From: Gordius sp. MW1
Lineage: Eukaryota; Nematomorpha; Gordioida; Gordea; Gordiidae
DNA length: 64,000 nt
Reading direction: 5' to 3'
Assembly (NCBI GenBank): GCA_964036665.1
Contig: OZ038531.1
Location: 17,112,168 to 17,176,167, forward strand
Within the stretch, counting starts at the first letter, position 1; every line of letters starts with the position of its first letter. Shown piece by piece: positions 41,880 through 52,932 of the stretch. The notes below the pieces were generated by a model that saw nothing but the letters and a program-made list of their open reading frames with translations, did no database searches and had not been told where the DNA came from. The position numbers were made by a program, and so were the translations under genes.

Positions 41880-43850
41880 CCAATGGTCACTTTTTCTCCA
41901 TTGGTCAGTACCAACAGATACTCTATAAGTCAATGATAGCCAAAAAAACGGGAAAAAAAATTTGATGCTCACTTTGGCCAATGGTCATTTTTTTTCCATC
42001 GGTCAGCAGCCAGCACACGGTAAAAATGGATATAAATTCATAAGAGTAAAAAAAACGAAAAAAAAATTTTCGAATCACATTTTGGCCAATAGTCATTTTA
42101 TTCCATTGGTCAGCAGCCAGGACACGGTAAAAGTGGATATAAATTCATAATAGTCAAAAAAAACGGAAAAAAAATTTTCGAATCACATTTTGGCCAATGG
42201 TCATTTTATTCCATTGGTCAGCAGCCAGCGGACGGCCAAAAAGTCATAATAGCAATGGTAGGAACAGGAACAATCAAAATAGTCAAAAAAAAACGAAAAA
42301 AATAATTTCGATTCACATTTTGGCCAATGGTCATTTTTTCCATCGGTCAGGAGCCAGCGGACGGCCAAAAAGTCATAATAGCAATGGTAGTAACAGGAAT
42401 AATCATAATAGTCAAAAATAAACGAAAAAATAAACTCGGATTCACATTTTGGCCAATGGTCATTTTTTTCATTGGTCAGCAGCCAGCGGACGGCCAAAAA
42501 GTCTTATTATCAATGATAGTAACAAGAATCGTAATAGTCAAAACTAGAGATGCACCGATACCAAGTATCGCCATGGTATCGGCGCCGATACCTTGCCAAA
42601 AGAATCGGCCCGATACTTTGCTAGTATCGGCAATTACCAAGCCGATACCTTTTTCAATATGAAACTCAAAAAATAATATTTATAGTATCTCCTACCATTA
42701 AAAAATAGAGGACTTTTTAAATTTTTTGAAAATTGTTTCATTTGATTGGCTATAAATATTTCTATGTGGAGTATAATAAACTCATTGACCATCTGTTCCG
42801 AATAACTGCGCTTTTAAGTAAATATTGTTTTATTTTAAAAATTATTATATATTAAGCCTTAGATGGATTTTTTTTATACACTATGGAGTTATTTTGTTGT
42901 GTCAGCAGATGAAAAATTTGTAATCTGTGAATTGTGCAAAGCTAAAATAAGTCGTGGGGGCAAAAACAAACATTATTTACTTTTTTATAAAATAAATTTA
43001 TGTATTAATAAAATATAAAGTGTACCATAATAAAATTTAAATTTCTTTTTTGATCTATTAATCACAATACTTTTGAATTAATTAGTAACAAAATTTATTA
43101 TTATAAATTAATATTATATTATAAATTATAATTACAATTGTTTTATCGTCAAAATTCTGATCTATCAAAATTTGGATGTGACTTAATTTATAATATTTAA
43201 TTTGCATATATTTTTTAGTATAAAAATTTTTTTTATTATAAGTATCGGCATGGTATCGGTATCGGCAAAAAAATCTTAAGTATCGGCTGGTATCGGTATC
43301 GGCATAAAATAGTGGTATCGGTGCATCTCTAGTCAAAACTAAAACGAAAAAAAAAACTTGGAATCACATTTTGGCCAATGGTCATTTTTTCCATCGGTCA
43401 GCAGCCAGCGGACGGCCAAAAAGTCATAATAGCAATGGTAGTAATAGGAACAATCATAATAATCAAAAAAAAACGAAAAAATAAACTTGGATTCACATTT
43501 TGGCCAATGGTCATTTTTTTCATTGGTCAGCAGCCAGCAGACGGCCAAAAAGTCATAATAGCAATGGTAGTAACAGGAACAATCATAATAGTCAAAAAAA
43601 ACGAAAAAATAAACTTGGATTCACATTTTGGCCAATGGTCATTTTTTCTTTGGTCAGCAGCCAGTGGACGGCCGAAAAGTCGTATTAGCAATGGTAGTAA
43701 CAGGAACAATCATAATAGTCAAAAAAAAAAAAAAAAAAAAACTTGGATTCACATTTTGGCCAATGGTCATTTTTATTGGTCAGCAGACGGCCAAAAAGTC
43801 TTATTATCAATGGTAGTAACAAGAACAATCATAAGAGTCTAAAAAAACTC
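41880..43850 (-). repeat. ~125-bp minisatellite array in HINE copy D
   Basis: Reverse-complement version of the monomers at 12180-13720, including the same terminal TTTATATCCA-type variants (41995-42170). A frame of 154 codons (43378-43842) and others are shadows of the repeat. Confidence 0.9.
42545..43331. mobile_element. hAT MITE nested in the minisatellite
   Basis: Terminal inverted repeats TAGAGATGCACCGATAC and its complement, with 8-bp target duplication GTCAAAAC (42537-42544 and 43332-43339). The subterminal regions are packed with GGTATCGG words. The interior is AT-rich and non-coding. The empty site matches other monomers such as that at 13050. Confidence 0.92.
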
Positions 43851-44284
43851 CGAGATTCTAGCATAGGGTAATTATAGCAATTAGTATCAATGTTACCCAA
43901 TTCAAAAACGAATAGATATACTTATGCATTAATTTAACGTAGCAATTAAAACCCGACCCCGCCCGAAAGCGAGGGAGATAGAGATGAGGGGTGGGGCACC
44001 TCTTAATTTAAAAAATAACACAGCGAGGGAGATAGAGATGAGGGGTGGGGCACCTCTTTCTCATGCATTAATTTAAAAAATCGATAACCTAATATACCCA
44101 ATGCAAATAGATAGGGATGAACGGACGGACGGACGGACGGACAACCAAAAAACGAGCCCATAAATTGCATAGCAATTAAGACTACTCTGTATCAACCATA
44201 ATTATTAACACTTGGTCAAAATCTTTGCGAAGTCAGCTATTGCTTACATCATACATAAAATTTAATAAATATTTAAGCAAAAGA

Positions 44285-46890
44285 AAAATAGAAGTTTTAG
44301 TAATATAGTTATGTTTTGCAAATATTTATAAAACTTAGCTTTTAATTGCTATGCAATTTATGGGCTCGTTTTTTGGTTGTCCGTCCGTTGTCCGTCCGTC
44401 CGTTGTCTGTTATCCGTTACCCTCCCTATCTATTTGCATTGGGTATATTAGGTTATCGATTTTTTAAATTAATGCATGAGAAAGAGGTGCCCCACCCCTC
44501 ATCTCTATCTCCCTCGCTGTGTTATTTTTTAAATTAATGCATAAGAGGTGCCCCACCCCTCATCTCTATCTCCCTCGGTGTGTTATATATAAGATTTGTT
44601 AAATTATCTATTATATAATAAACATAGATAAAAGTTGTTTACTTTTAATGCTATGCAATTTAACTAGTTATATAATAAACATAAATAAAAGTTGTTTACT
44701 TTTTAATTGCTATGCAATTTAACTAGTTTTGGGGTTAGAATCCCGAAGTTTTTTTGACTCTTATGATTGTTCTTGTTACTATCATTGATAATAAGAATTT
44801 TTGGCCGTCCGCTGGCTGCTGACCAATGAAAAAAATGACCATTGGCCAAAATGTGAATCGAAATTATTTTTTCCGTTTTTTTTGACTATTATGATTGTTC
44901 CTGTTTCTACCATTGCTATTATGACTTTTTGGCCGTCCGCTGGCTGCTGACCAATGTTATATAATAAACATAAATAAAAGGTGTTTACTTTTAATTGCTA
45001 TGCAATTTAACTAGTTTTTGGGTTAGAATCCCGGGTTTTTTTGACTCTTATGATTGTTCTTGTTACTATCATTGATAATAAGACTTTTTGGCCGTCCGTT
45101 GGCTGCTGACCACTGAAAAAAATGACCATTGGCCAAAATGTGAATCCGAGTTTATTTTTTCGTCTTTTTTGACTATTATGATTGTTCCTGTTACTACCAT
45201 TGCTATTATGACTTTTTGGCCGTCCGCTGGCTCCTGACCGATGGAAAAAATGACCATTGGCCAAAATGTGAATCGAAAATATTTTTTTCGTTTTTTTTTG
45301 ACTATTATGATTGTTCCTGTTCCTACCATTGCTATTATTACTTTTTGGCCGTCCGCTGGCTGCTGACCAATGGAATAAAATGACCATTGGCCAAAATGTG
45401 ATTCGAAAACTTTTTTTTCGTTTTTTTTGACTATTATGAATTTATATCCACTTTTACCGTGTCCTGGCTGCTGACCAATGGAAAAAAATGACCATTGGCC
45501 AAAATGTGATTCGAAAATTTTTTTTTCGTTTTTTTTACTCTTATGAATTTATATCCATTTTTACCGTGTGCTGGCTGCTGACCGATGGAAAAAAAATGAC
45601 CATTGGCCAAAGTGAGCATCAAATTTTTTTTCCCGTTTTTTTGGCTATCATTGACTTATAGAGTATCTGTTGGTACTGACCAATAGAGAAAAAGTGACCA
45701 TTGGCCAAATTTTTGATTTTTTTAATTAAAAATTGTTCAAATTCAACAAAACATTTCTCCCAACAATTCTGCAAATTCTTAACATTGTGTTGTTTTATAA
45801 TATAATGTTTGTTAGACCCATAATCAATAAAAACTAATGTAATACGCAACTAGATGCAAACACTAAATCTAACCCTAACCCTTGCCTATATTACATTTTG
45901 CCTATATCATTTTGCCTATAATGGAAAATTTGTATAAATAATTAATTAATCATTAGGCATTTAATACCCCCCTATAGGCACTCTCGCCCCTTCCCACCTT
46001 TCTCGCCCATAAATTGCATAGCAAATATGATACATTTATACGAAGTACAGATGAGTCGTCCCCCCTTCCCTTCCCCTCTTCCCTTCCCTTCTCCCCCTTC
46101 CCACGAGGGCCGAAGGCCCGAGTATTTTAATTAATCATTTATCTTCACAAAGTATGTATTTTTACCTTAATACACAAATTAATCGATTAAGAAATCTACA
46201 TCTACCTATTTTCGTAGATTTTTATTATCGAGGAAAATTTACTGTAGAATATTTATATCCCATGATTTTTTTTTAAATTTTGATAACAACCCTTGTAGAT
46301 TAGAAACTTGTCCAAAATCCAATCAACTTGACATAGTGTCCACCATCACCAAATATTATTTCGAATCGATATCAAAAAAACTCAAGCTGTACAATCTTAG
46401 ATCTTCCATGCACGCGGCCACCCTTCTTTTTTAAAATTCTTGAGAATATTCGCATTTTTATAACATGCTACGCATTTGCTTCCATACATGCTTATGTCTA
46501 GGCCCACACTGATCTAACGTTATCCGATAATCAATAACATTCACTTGTTACTACGATAGGTTTAAAACAAATAAATAGTAGGATAATTTCTTGGCTATAA
46601 CATAAACACAGTACAAAATCTTTCCAACTTTAAAGCCTAAACTAGTTGTAAACCTTTTCTAAACATATTACACCTGACTTAATAACGTATTAAGTAAATC
46701 CAAACCTTTACATTTTTATCGTTTAAATAGTGAAAATTATATTTGTTGGAAATTATCAATTAATTTGTGTATTAAGTTAAAAATACATACTTTGTGAAGA
46801 TAAATGATTTAAATTAAAAAAGCTAAGTTTTATAAATATTTGCAAAACATAACCATATTGCTATTATATTTACAAAAATAGGTCTTTTTC
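44285..46890. repeat. Foldback-like inverted repeat split by HINE copy E
   Basis: The left arm (about 44285-44340 continued at 46126-46190) is the reverse complement of the right arm (about 46750-46880). Shared words include ATGTTTTGCAAATATTTATA and ATCTTCACAAAGTATGTATT. The spacer 46200-46745 is unique AT-rich sequence. In the right arm the two halves are contiguous, so it preserves the empty site of HINE copy E. Confidence 0.75.
44343..46123 (+). mobile_element. HINE-like element, copy E
   Basis: Starts with AATTGCTATGCAATTTATGG, a GTCC-type tract and a duplicated GGTGCCCCACCCCTCATC segment. The minisatellite blocks are at 44750-44960 and 45040-45720. The 3' subterminal repeat is at about 46003-46022 and the final hairpin GGGCC-GAA-GGCCC-GAGT ends at 46123. 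Three extra partial 5' ends (GCTATGCAATTTAACTAG at about 44650, 44710 and 44998) lie inside. Confidence 0.68.
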
Positions 46891-47214
46891 ATTGGTACCA
46901 GGGGCGTCCTATGCTCATGTGATAAGCCTAAATCACAAGTAGTCTGTACCCTCAAAGAGGCATAAATAGAGCCCTGCAAAATTGAATTTTATCGGCCCGA
47001 GCCCGACCCGAGCCCGAAACTTTTTTTTATTTTTTGCCCAAGCCCGACCCGAGCCCGATTTGTTTTTTTTTACTCAGGCCCGACCCGAGCCCGAGCCCCG
47101 CCCGACTTTTGTAAAAATGTAAATTTGTACCAATTTTATTTCAAAAGTTTATTTATAAATATATTACGTATCGCGAATATTATGTGATAAAATATGAATA
47201 ATTATGGTAAATAA

Positions 47215-47579
47215 ATAAAGTGGAGTCTAATTTCTCGGGTTTTAACGAAGTCCTTCTCTCTTCGTAAGCTCGCCCAGCTGTAGAAAAGGCTCGCTCACTG
47301 CTCGCTGATAGCAGGTATTGCCAAATACTTTCTAGCCAAATTGCTCAAACAAGGAAATTCACTCTGATGCATCTTCCACCATTCCAAAACTTCCATACCA
47401 TCAATATAATTCGTATTTAAATATTTATCTTCCTCAGCTTCGTTGTTATCTATTCTGGGCTCTTCCCAACTACTAAAATCTAAAAATTCTTCCTCCATTA
47501 TATTATCTAGTAAAATAATCGCTTCTGTCCAAAATAACGACAGTTCATAATACTGACAACCTATCAAATTCATAGACAA
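47215..47579 (-). pseudogene. hAT transposase, C-terminal dimerisation domain (frameshifted)
   Basis: The minus-strand frame reads L-E-W-W-K-M-H-Q-S-E-F-P followed by L-A-R-K-Y-L-A-I-P-A, the core of the hAT dimerisation domain. The expected S-S-E-R-A-F-S-T-A-G continues in another frame from about 47305 to 47225, so a small indel breaks the gene. A T-rich tract ending in TTTTAG precedes the exon (about 47594). Confidence 0.88.
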
Positions 47580-47755
47580 TTTCGCAACTAAAATTTATAG
47601 GATATGTCATATATCTTAAGTAAACAACCAATCATTATAACGTTCATTTTACCGTTTATTTTAAAATTTTACCATATCACAAAGTGCAATATTTTCAATT
47701 ATTATTCATGCCTACAAGTGCAATTTCATTTATTTTCAAATTTATATTATCTAGG

Positions 47756-48250
47756 CCAGAAAAATCTCCCATCTATCTCTGCATCTAATCAACTGCTGCT
47801 TCGAGCCTTAATTGTGCAGGGACAGCCACAAAGTATTGTATTGCTTAATTTTTTTGTAATCTTTTAGACCAGCAAAGTGTGGCCACTCCTAATACACAAA
47901 GAAGCCAGTCAATAGGTGTTTCTACCAACTATATGAGAATACTGCCTACAGTTTTAGTTAGGCAAGAACAGCCACAAAGTATTGTATTGCTTTATTTTTT
48001 TAATCTTTTAGACCAGCAAAATGTGGCCACTCCTAATACACAAAGAAGCCAGTCAATAGGTGTTTCTACCAACTATCCGAGAATACTGTCTAGAGTTTTA
48101 GTTAGGCAAGAACAGCCACAAAGTATTGTATTGTTTTTGTAATATTTTTTTACACCTGCAAAGTGTGGCCACTCCTAATACACAAATAAGCCATTTCATA
48201 CCTACTGATAATCCACAAATTATGGATGTTACCAATCAAATGGGCAGAGG
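47756..48250 (+). repeat. Tandem micro-exon array (unknown protein)
   Basis: Two units of 144 bp (exon-like 47868-47978 and 48012-48122) lie between a related first unit (about 47756-47834) and a third diverged one (about 48155-48250). Each has TTTTAG before and GTATTG after, so each can be read as a 111-nt exon with 33-nt intron. Peptide core: A-T-P-N-T-Q-R-S-Q-S-I-G. Both exon and intron lengths are multiples of three, so the frame also reads through. I do not recognise the protein. Confidence 0.55.
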
Positions 48251-49837
48251 TATTTTTTGATATTTATACTACTTAGTTATTTTTATTTATTTCATTCATC
48301 TTCACAATATATGTATTTTTATCTAAGATTCAACTAATTTATATTTATTAACCTAGTGTCTTGCCTAGAATATCTTAGGCCCCAAAAAGGAGGATTACTC
48401 CCGTATTACTCCTCATACCTATATATGACAAGTCATAAGAGGCCTAGTGCCTCTTGCCCTTCAACAGCTTCAGAGTGTGAATGGCATATCATTACATTAT
48501 TATAAAAAAATTTGCCTAGTGTTTCTAATATTTTACATGAACGAGATACAAGTCAAGTCATTATACTTACAATAGTTATACCAAATAAAAGTCTTCAATG
48601 TATGTTGTTAAGTATGAATATACTAAAGTTTTAAAATAAATTGGAATTTGCAAAAGTACTAAAAATGTGAAACTTTAAATTTAAAATCTCTGGCAAAAGA
48701 TTGCACAAAATACTGAGCTGAGATAAGAGTTTAAAGTTTGAAATGCTATAAAGTCTAAAAATATTGATATTTCTTGAAATTAAGTTTGGTAAAAGATAAA
48801 ATTTTTCACATTCTTAAAAAAGTTATTGATAGTTAACAGATTTTCACAACTTGCTATAACATTTTCTAATTAGATCTTTTTAAAACAAGAACAAGATTTT
48901 AAAGCATTTTTTTAGGCTCTTTTGTAAGCATTAAATGTAAAAATTGGGGTAAGAGTTTCATCAATTATTATCTTACATATCAATATAACAGTACACCAAT
49001 AAGTAAACATTTGTTGAGGTGGATAAAATAGATATAGTTAGTGATTCAGGTATAAATAAATTTGCTTTAAAATAATAGCAAAAACTTAAAATAAAAGCTT
49101 ATCTAATCACATGCACATTGATACTAATAATAATGATCCCTGTACAATCTTTGAGGATCTAATTAAGTTATATAGCATCATAAATTGTATGAATAATTTC
49201 TATTTAATCTAATGGCTAGAGAGATTGTTCTTTTAAAATTTAATATGTTTTCTATTAAAGTACAAAAAAACTTTAGCAAATCTCTTATATGTTTAAGCTG
49301 AGATTATACTCTCAAACTATATCAATTATCATCCTAAATATTCCATTAATCACCTTGTAAACAAGAATCTAAAGGCATGAGATAGCACTCGGATGATATC
49401 CTTTATATAATACCTAAATTTATTATATATTGCTTAATTATACACCACCCTATACCAAACTACGTGTATTAGTTAATTATATAATTTAGTATTTAATATA
49501 TTAAGTAAGTATAAATTGCTTTTAAATTATTACATACATTTTATTATATACACTTAATTATATACCACTCTTTACCAGACTAACTTGTATTTATTAATTA
49601 TATAATCTAGTATTGAATATATTAAGTATGTATGAATTGCTTTTAAATAATTACATATATTTTATTATATACACTTAATTATATACCACCCTATACCAAA
49701 TAATTTGTATTTATTAATTATATAATTTAGTGTATAATATAATATATTAAATATGTAGTAATTGCTTATATAAATTCTATATATAGTATTATATACAATT
49801 ATTTGTTTAAACATATGTTCATATATTTTTTGCTAAT
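48251..49837. other. AT-rich interior of the hAT composite
   Basis: No gene seen. Three loosely repeated segments of ~120-125 bp with AATTATATACCACCCTATACC lie at about 49435-49740. A segment near 48293 resembles the TATCTTCACAAAGTATGTA word of the foldback arms. Confidence 0.4.
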
Positions 49838-49905
49838 TTTAATTTTAGATTTAATGTCTAATTTGTTAGGCTGCCAGTATTATGAACTGTCGTTATTTTG
49901 AACAT
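49838..49905 (+). pseudogene. Inverted duplicate of the hAT exon start
   Basis: Matches the reverse complement of about 47530-47600. Both contain a TTTTAG acceptor followed by sequence with CAGTATTATGAACTGTCG. This fragment is on the opposite strand from the hAT transposase remnant, implying a second, inverted hAT copy or an internal rearrangement. Confidence 0.6.
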
Positions 49906-49929
49906 GATTCAAAATAATCAGTGCAATGC

Positions 49930-50345
49930 AAATTAAAAAATGGATGTTATTTAAGTGCACAGTAAAAAATTAAAATATGCTCAGTAATATATTTAATGCG
50001 CAGTAAATTAATAAAAATTGCACAATTAATTAACAATAAATTGCTCAGTAATTTAATAAAATTGCTCAGTAATTTAGTAAAATTGCTCAGTAATTATATA
50101 GCCTTGCCTAGTAATTTTATAATATTTCTCAGTAATTTTGTAGCAATGAGCATTGCTCAGTAATTTAATAACATAGCTCAGTACCTCAATAATTTAATAA
50201 AATTGCTTAATAATTTGAATTGATAAGTAATTTTTGAGCATTGCTCAGTAATTTAATAACATTGCTCAGTACCTCAGTAATTTAATAAAATTACTTAATA
50301 TAATTTGAATTGATAAGTCGTTTTTGAGCATTGCTCAGTAATCAA
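49930..50345 (+). repeat. Short tandem repeats around TGCTCAGTAATTTA
   Basis: More than ten imperfect units of about 20 nt (ATTGCTCAGTAATTTAATAA type). An inverted, shorter counterpart with ACTGTGCATTTGAATATTTT lies at 51550-51765. Together they flank the Mutator-like remnant and may be its long, repeat-bearing termini. Confidence 0.7.
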
Positions 50346-50849
50346 AACACAACTTAGTTTTCAATAGAATTGATTGGTTTTTTAAAATATATTATTTTAA
50401 ATATTTTAAAAAATGTCTAATAATCTTTACAAATTGCTCAATAATATTTAGATGCTAAATTAAAAAAATACTTAGTTTATAATGCAATAACTAATAATTA
50501 AATTATCATTGATTTTAAGTTTTTTATATAAAAAATTTAATTTGTGAATAAAATTAAGCACTTATTTATTATAGCTAAAATAAATAGTTTGGAGGCTTGA
50601 TAATATACATTGCCCTTCCTCTTAATGTTATGCATATGTCATAAATTTAAATCTAATGAATTTTTGAAATTTTTATTAGAGAAAAAACATAAATAATTTC
50701 AAATACAAATGCATAATGACCATATTTTGCTGACAATATAAACATAAATAGTTTTAAATAGATATACATAGTGAACACCTTTTGCTGGAGCAACCTTTAA
50801 TTCAAGCCTAAAATTTGTTATAGTCAAGGCACATAATTTAAACTTACCT

Positions 50850-51260
50850 TTATTTAACAATGAAGGCTGATTTGGCTTTTGAGGGTCTGCCCCTCATTCT
50901 TTTTTGCCCTAAAGGCCTACACTTAGCTTCTTTGGGTGGTATGTAAAGTTTCAATTTAATTGCCAAATCCACTATATGCTTGCAAATATACTGTTTGAAA
51001 AACACTGGACAATTACATTTTAATAAATGCCTAAAACTAACAGATTATAAATAACTAAATACTTTTTGTTTACATGAAAAATTTGAAATTGGAATCTTTG
51101 TATGACACCATGTAAGATACATTATAGAATTCATCATCATCAAAGGGTATTTGAGAATGTGCAATTAGCCACTGCTCCAACTCTCCTAAACTAATTGTTG
51201 ACACACCATATTTATTTTTCTCAATGCAGTTAATGTTTTTATTAGCTGAGCCAATGAAAT
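50850..51260 (-). pseudogene. Mutator-like (MULE) transposase remnant with SWIM finger
   Basis: The C-terminal frame (about 51040-50850) reads L-K-C-N-C-P-V-F-F-K-Q-Y-I-C-K-H, a SWIM zinc finger (C-x-C...C-x-H), then I-P-P-K-E-A and R-M-R-G-R-P-S-K-A-K to a stop. These are typical of Mutator/Phantom-type transposases. Upstream on the same strand (51200-51075) is E-Q-W-L-I-A-H-S with D-D-D-E-F-Y, like the N-terminal part. The catalytic DDE core between them is missing, so the gene is internally deleted. Confidence 0.75.
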
Positions 51261-51549
51261 ATTATAATTCATTTTGTTGAGATTATGCATAATAGATTTA
51301 GGCTTGAGGCCTAAATCAAACAGTTTTTTTTATCTCATCTTTAATTTCATTATTTATTTTAAGCTTGTCAGTATTTTCGATATGAGTATGAGATTTAGGA
51401 AAAAAAGCTTTTTGCTATTAATATATTAACGAAAAAAATCAACTTTTATGGAGACCACTTGTAATCCACGCCCTACTATGTAGGCTTCTCGAACTTATGT
51501 TGCGAGTTTGAAACTCGCTTATACCCATATATTATTTTGAAAATAATTT

Positions 51550-51765
51550 TAAATAACTGTGCAAAAATCATTTTTAATGAACAGCATCTTAATAAATAAC
51601 TGAACAAATGAATTTAATACTGTACAAAAAATTATTATACTTAATATTATTTTTTTTACTGAGCATTTAATTATTTTACTGTGCATTTGAATATTTTATT
51701 GTGCATTTGATTATTTTTCTGTGCATTTGAATTTTCTACTGGGCGAAAATTTAATTTTTAACTGG
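51550..51765 (-). repeat. Inverted counterpart of the TGCTCAGTAA repeats
   Basis: Four to five units of the ACTGTGCATTTGATTATTTT type. They are complementary in style to 49930-50345 and on the other side of the MULE remnant. Confidence 0.6.
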
Positions 51766-52486
51766 GCACATTCTCGACGGCTATACTAGGCGTAAATGTA
51801 TTAACCGGAGGATTAGCCTTAATCCTTTCCTCCATAATTATTAAATTTCGTCCATACGGCTAACCAAGAAATTAATAGGAGGTGGGGGGGGGGTAGTAAA
51901 ATTCTAAATATTTATTTGTAGGGTAGGTAGGTAGTATTGTAATTATAATTTGGATTAATATTTATTCAAATTTTTTTCGGGCCTCGGGTCGGGCTGGCCC
52001 ATCAGGCCCGACTCAAGCCCGAGGCCCGATCATGTTTTAAAATTTGCCCGACGGACGGCCCGTGCAGGGCTCTAGGCATAAATCAGTTTCTTTGTGCAAT
52101 TTTAAAAAATTAAAACTACGAAAAACTTGATGTAAGTGCGAATGGGGAATATTTAATGGGGTTCGGTCAAAACGTTATTTGGTTTAAGAGTTTACATATT
52201 AAATTTTAGGCCTAGCATCTTATGGTTGCATAGTATGGTTGTATTAAGGAAGTACCTCTATGGTTTAGTAAGTTAAGGCTTTTATTCTCGATGTTTAAAT
52301 CTACCCCACCTAAAATTAAAATTACCCCTCTAGAAGAAAAATATATAGCAGATAAACAAGTTTTTGTAACCTTCGGACAATTTATCGCCACTATGGCCTT
52401 AATACGAACCCGTAATTTTACAATTTTGATTAATATATACTTTTTAGTCCCATATTTTTGGAAGCAGTTTTTATAACATTTTAATA

Positions 52487-52932
52487 ATGAACTCAAACTT
52501 AAATCTGCCAAAAAATAAGCGTTCAGATATTGTTAATTCCAATGAATTTAGAGATTATATGAATAGACTTCACAATCATCAGCCATTATCTGATTTTATT
52601 ACAAAACTTAATGACTACACTCCAACAATCCCTGATGCTGTTACTCAATATTATTTGACCAAGTTTATTAAATTTAAAGTTTTTGAATTTTATTATTTAG
52701 ATCGGGATTAGAATTAGAAGATCCCAGGCTTATTAGGTTGATATCAATATCAGCACAAAAATTTATATCAGATTTGGCAAATGATGCTCTACAACATAAT
52801 AAAATGAGAGCTGCTGCCACAACTGGGACAAAAAATACAGCTCATGGAAAATACACTCTAACTGTTGAGGATCTTGCAGCTGCAGCATCTGAATATGGCA
52901 TACACATTAAAAAACCAGCTTATTATTTTTAG
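52487..52932 (+). CDS. TAF10: TAF10, TFIID/SAGA histone-fold subunit (2 exons)
   Basis: Exons 52487-52662 and 52701-52932 with a 38-nt GT-AG intron; 408 nt, 135 aa. TAF10 is a histone-fold protein of general transcription factor TFIID and of the SAGA co-activator, in the nucleus. Motifs: D-Y-T-P-T-I-P-D-A-V-T and Y-Y-L in helix 1 (~44-57), then after the intron D-P-R-L-I-R-L-I-S and A-Q-K-F-I-S-D-L-A-N-D-A-L-Q-H (the long histone-fold helix, ~66-93), a short linker, Y-T-L-T-V-E-D-L (~110-117) and S-E-Y-G-I-H-I-K-K-P at the C-terminus. The N-terminal low-complexity region is much shorter than in mammals. The exon junction restores a Lys codon (AA|A), fixing the splice sites. It lies 412 bp downstream of the hAT composite. 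Confidence 0.96.

Larger units (their letters stand above)
41498..44178 (-). mobile_element. HINE-like element, copy D (with nested hAT MITE)
   Basis: A full-length copy in minus orientation. The 5' end, with subterminal repeat and GTCC-type tract, is at 44178-44100. The minisatellite spans about 43840-41880. The 3' subterminal repeat is near 41570-41590 and the terminal hairpin at 41498-41515. It carries a 787-bp hAT MITE plus 8-bp duplication inside the array. Without it the element is about 1.9 kb. Confidence 0.65.
46967..52074 (-). mobile_element. hAT-bounded composite element, 5.1 kb
   Basis: Terminal inverted repeats TAGAGCCCTGCA and TGCAGGGCTCTA with a perfect 8-bp target duplication GGCATAAA (46959-46966 and 52075-52082), the hAT signature. 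Subterminal regions are rich in GGCCCGAGCCCGA words (46985-47110 and 51975-52060). Inside are a hAT transposase C-terminal remnant, a tandem micro-exon array, minisatellite-like stretches and a Mutator-like transposase remnant. The hAT transposase N-terminal exons were not found, so the interior appears replaced by other DNA. The right end is 412 bp before TAF10. Confidence 0.88.

Noticed and set aside
43378-43842. 154-codon ORF, one of the longest outside the retrotransposon
   Set aside because: It is the inverted minisatellite array read in a stop-free frame. The same peptide repeats occur in the other arrays in different frames.
52212-52511. 99-codon minus-strand ORF just upstream of TAF10
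   Set aside because: No family resemblance. It overlaps the probable TAF10 promoter and a + strand frame of similar size, as expected by chance in this composition.
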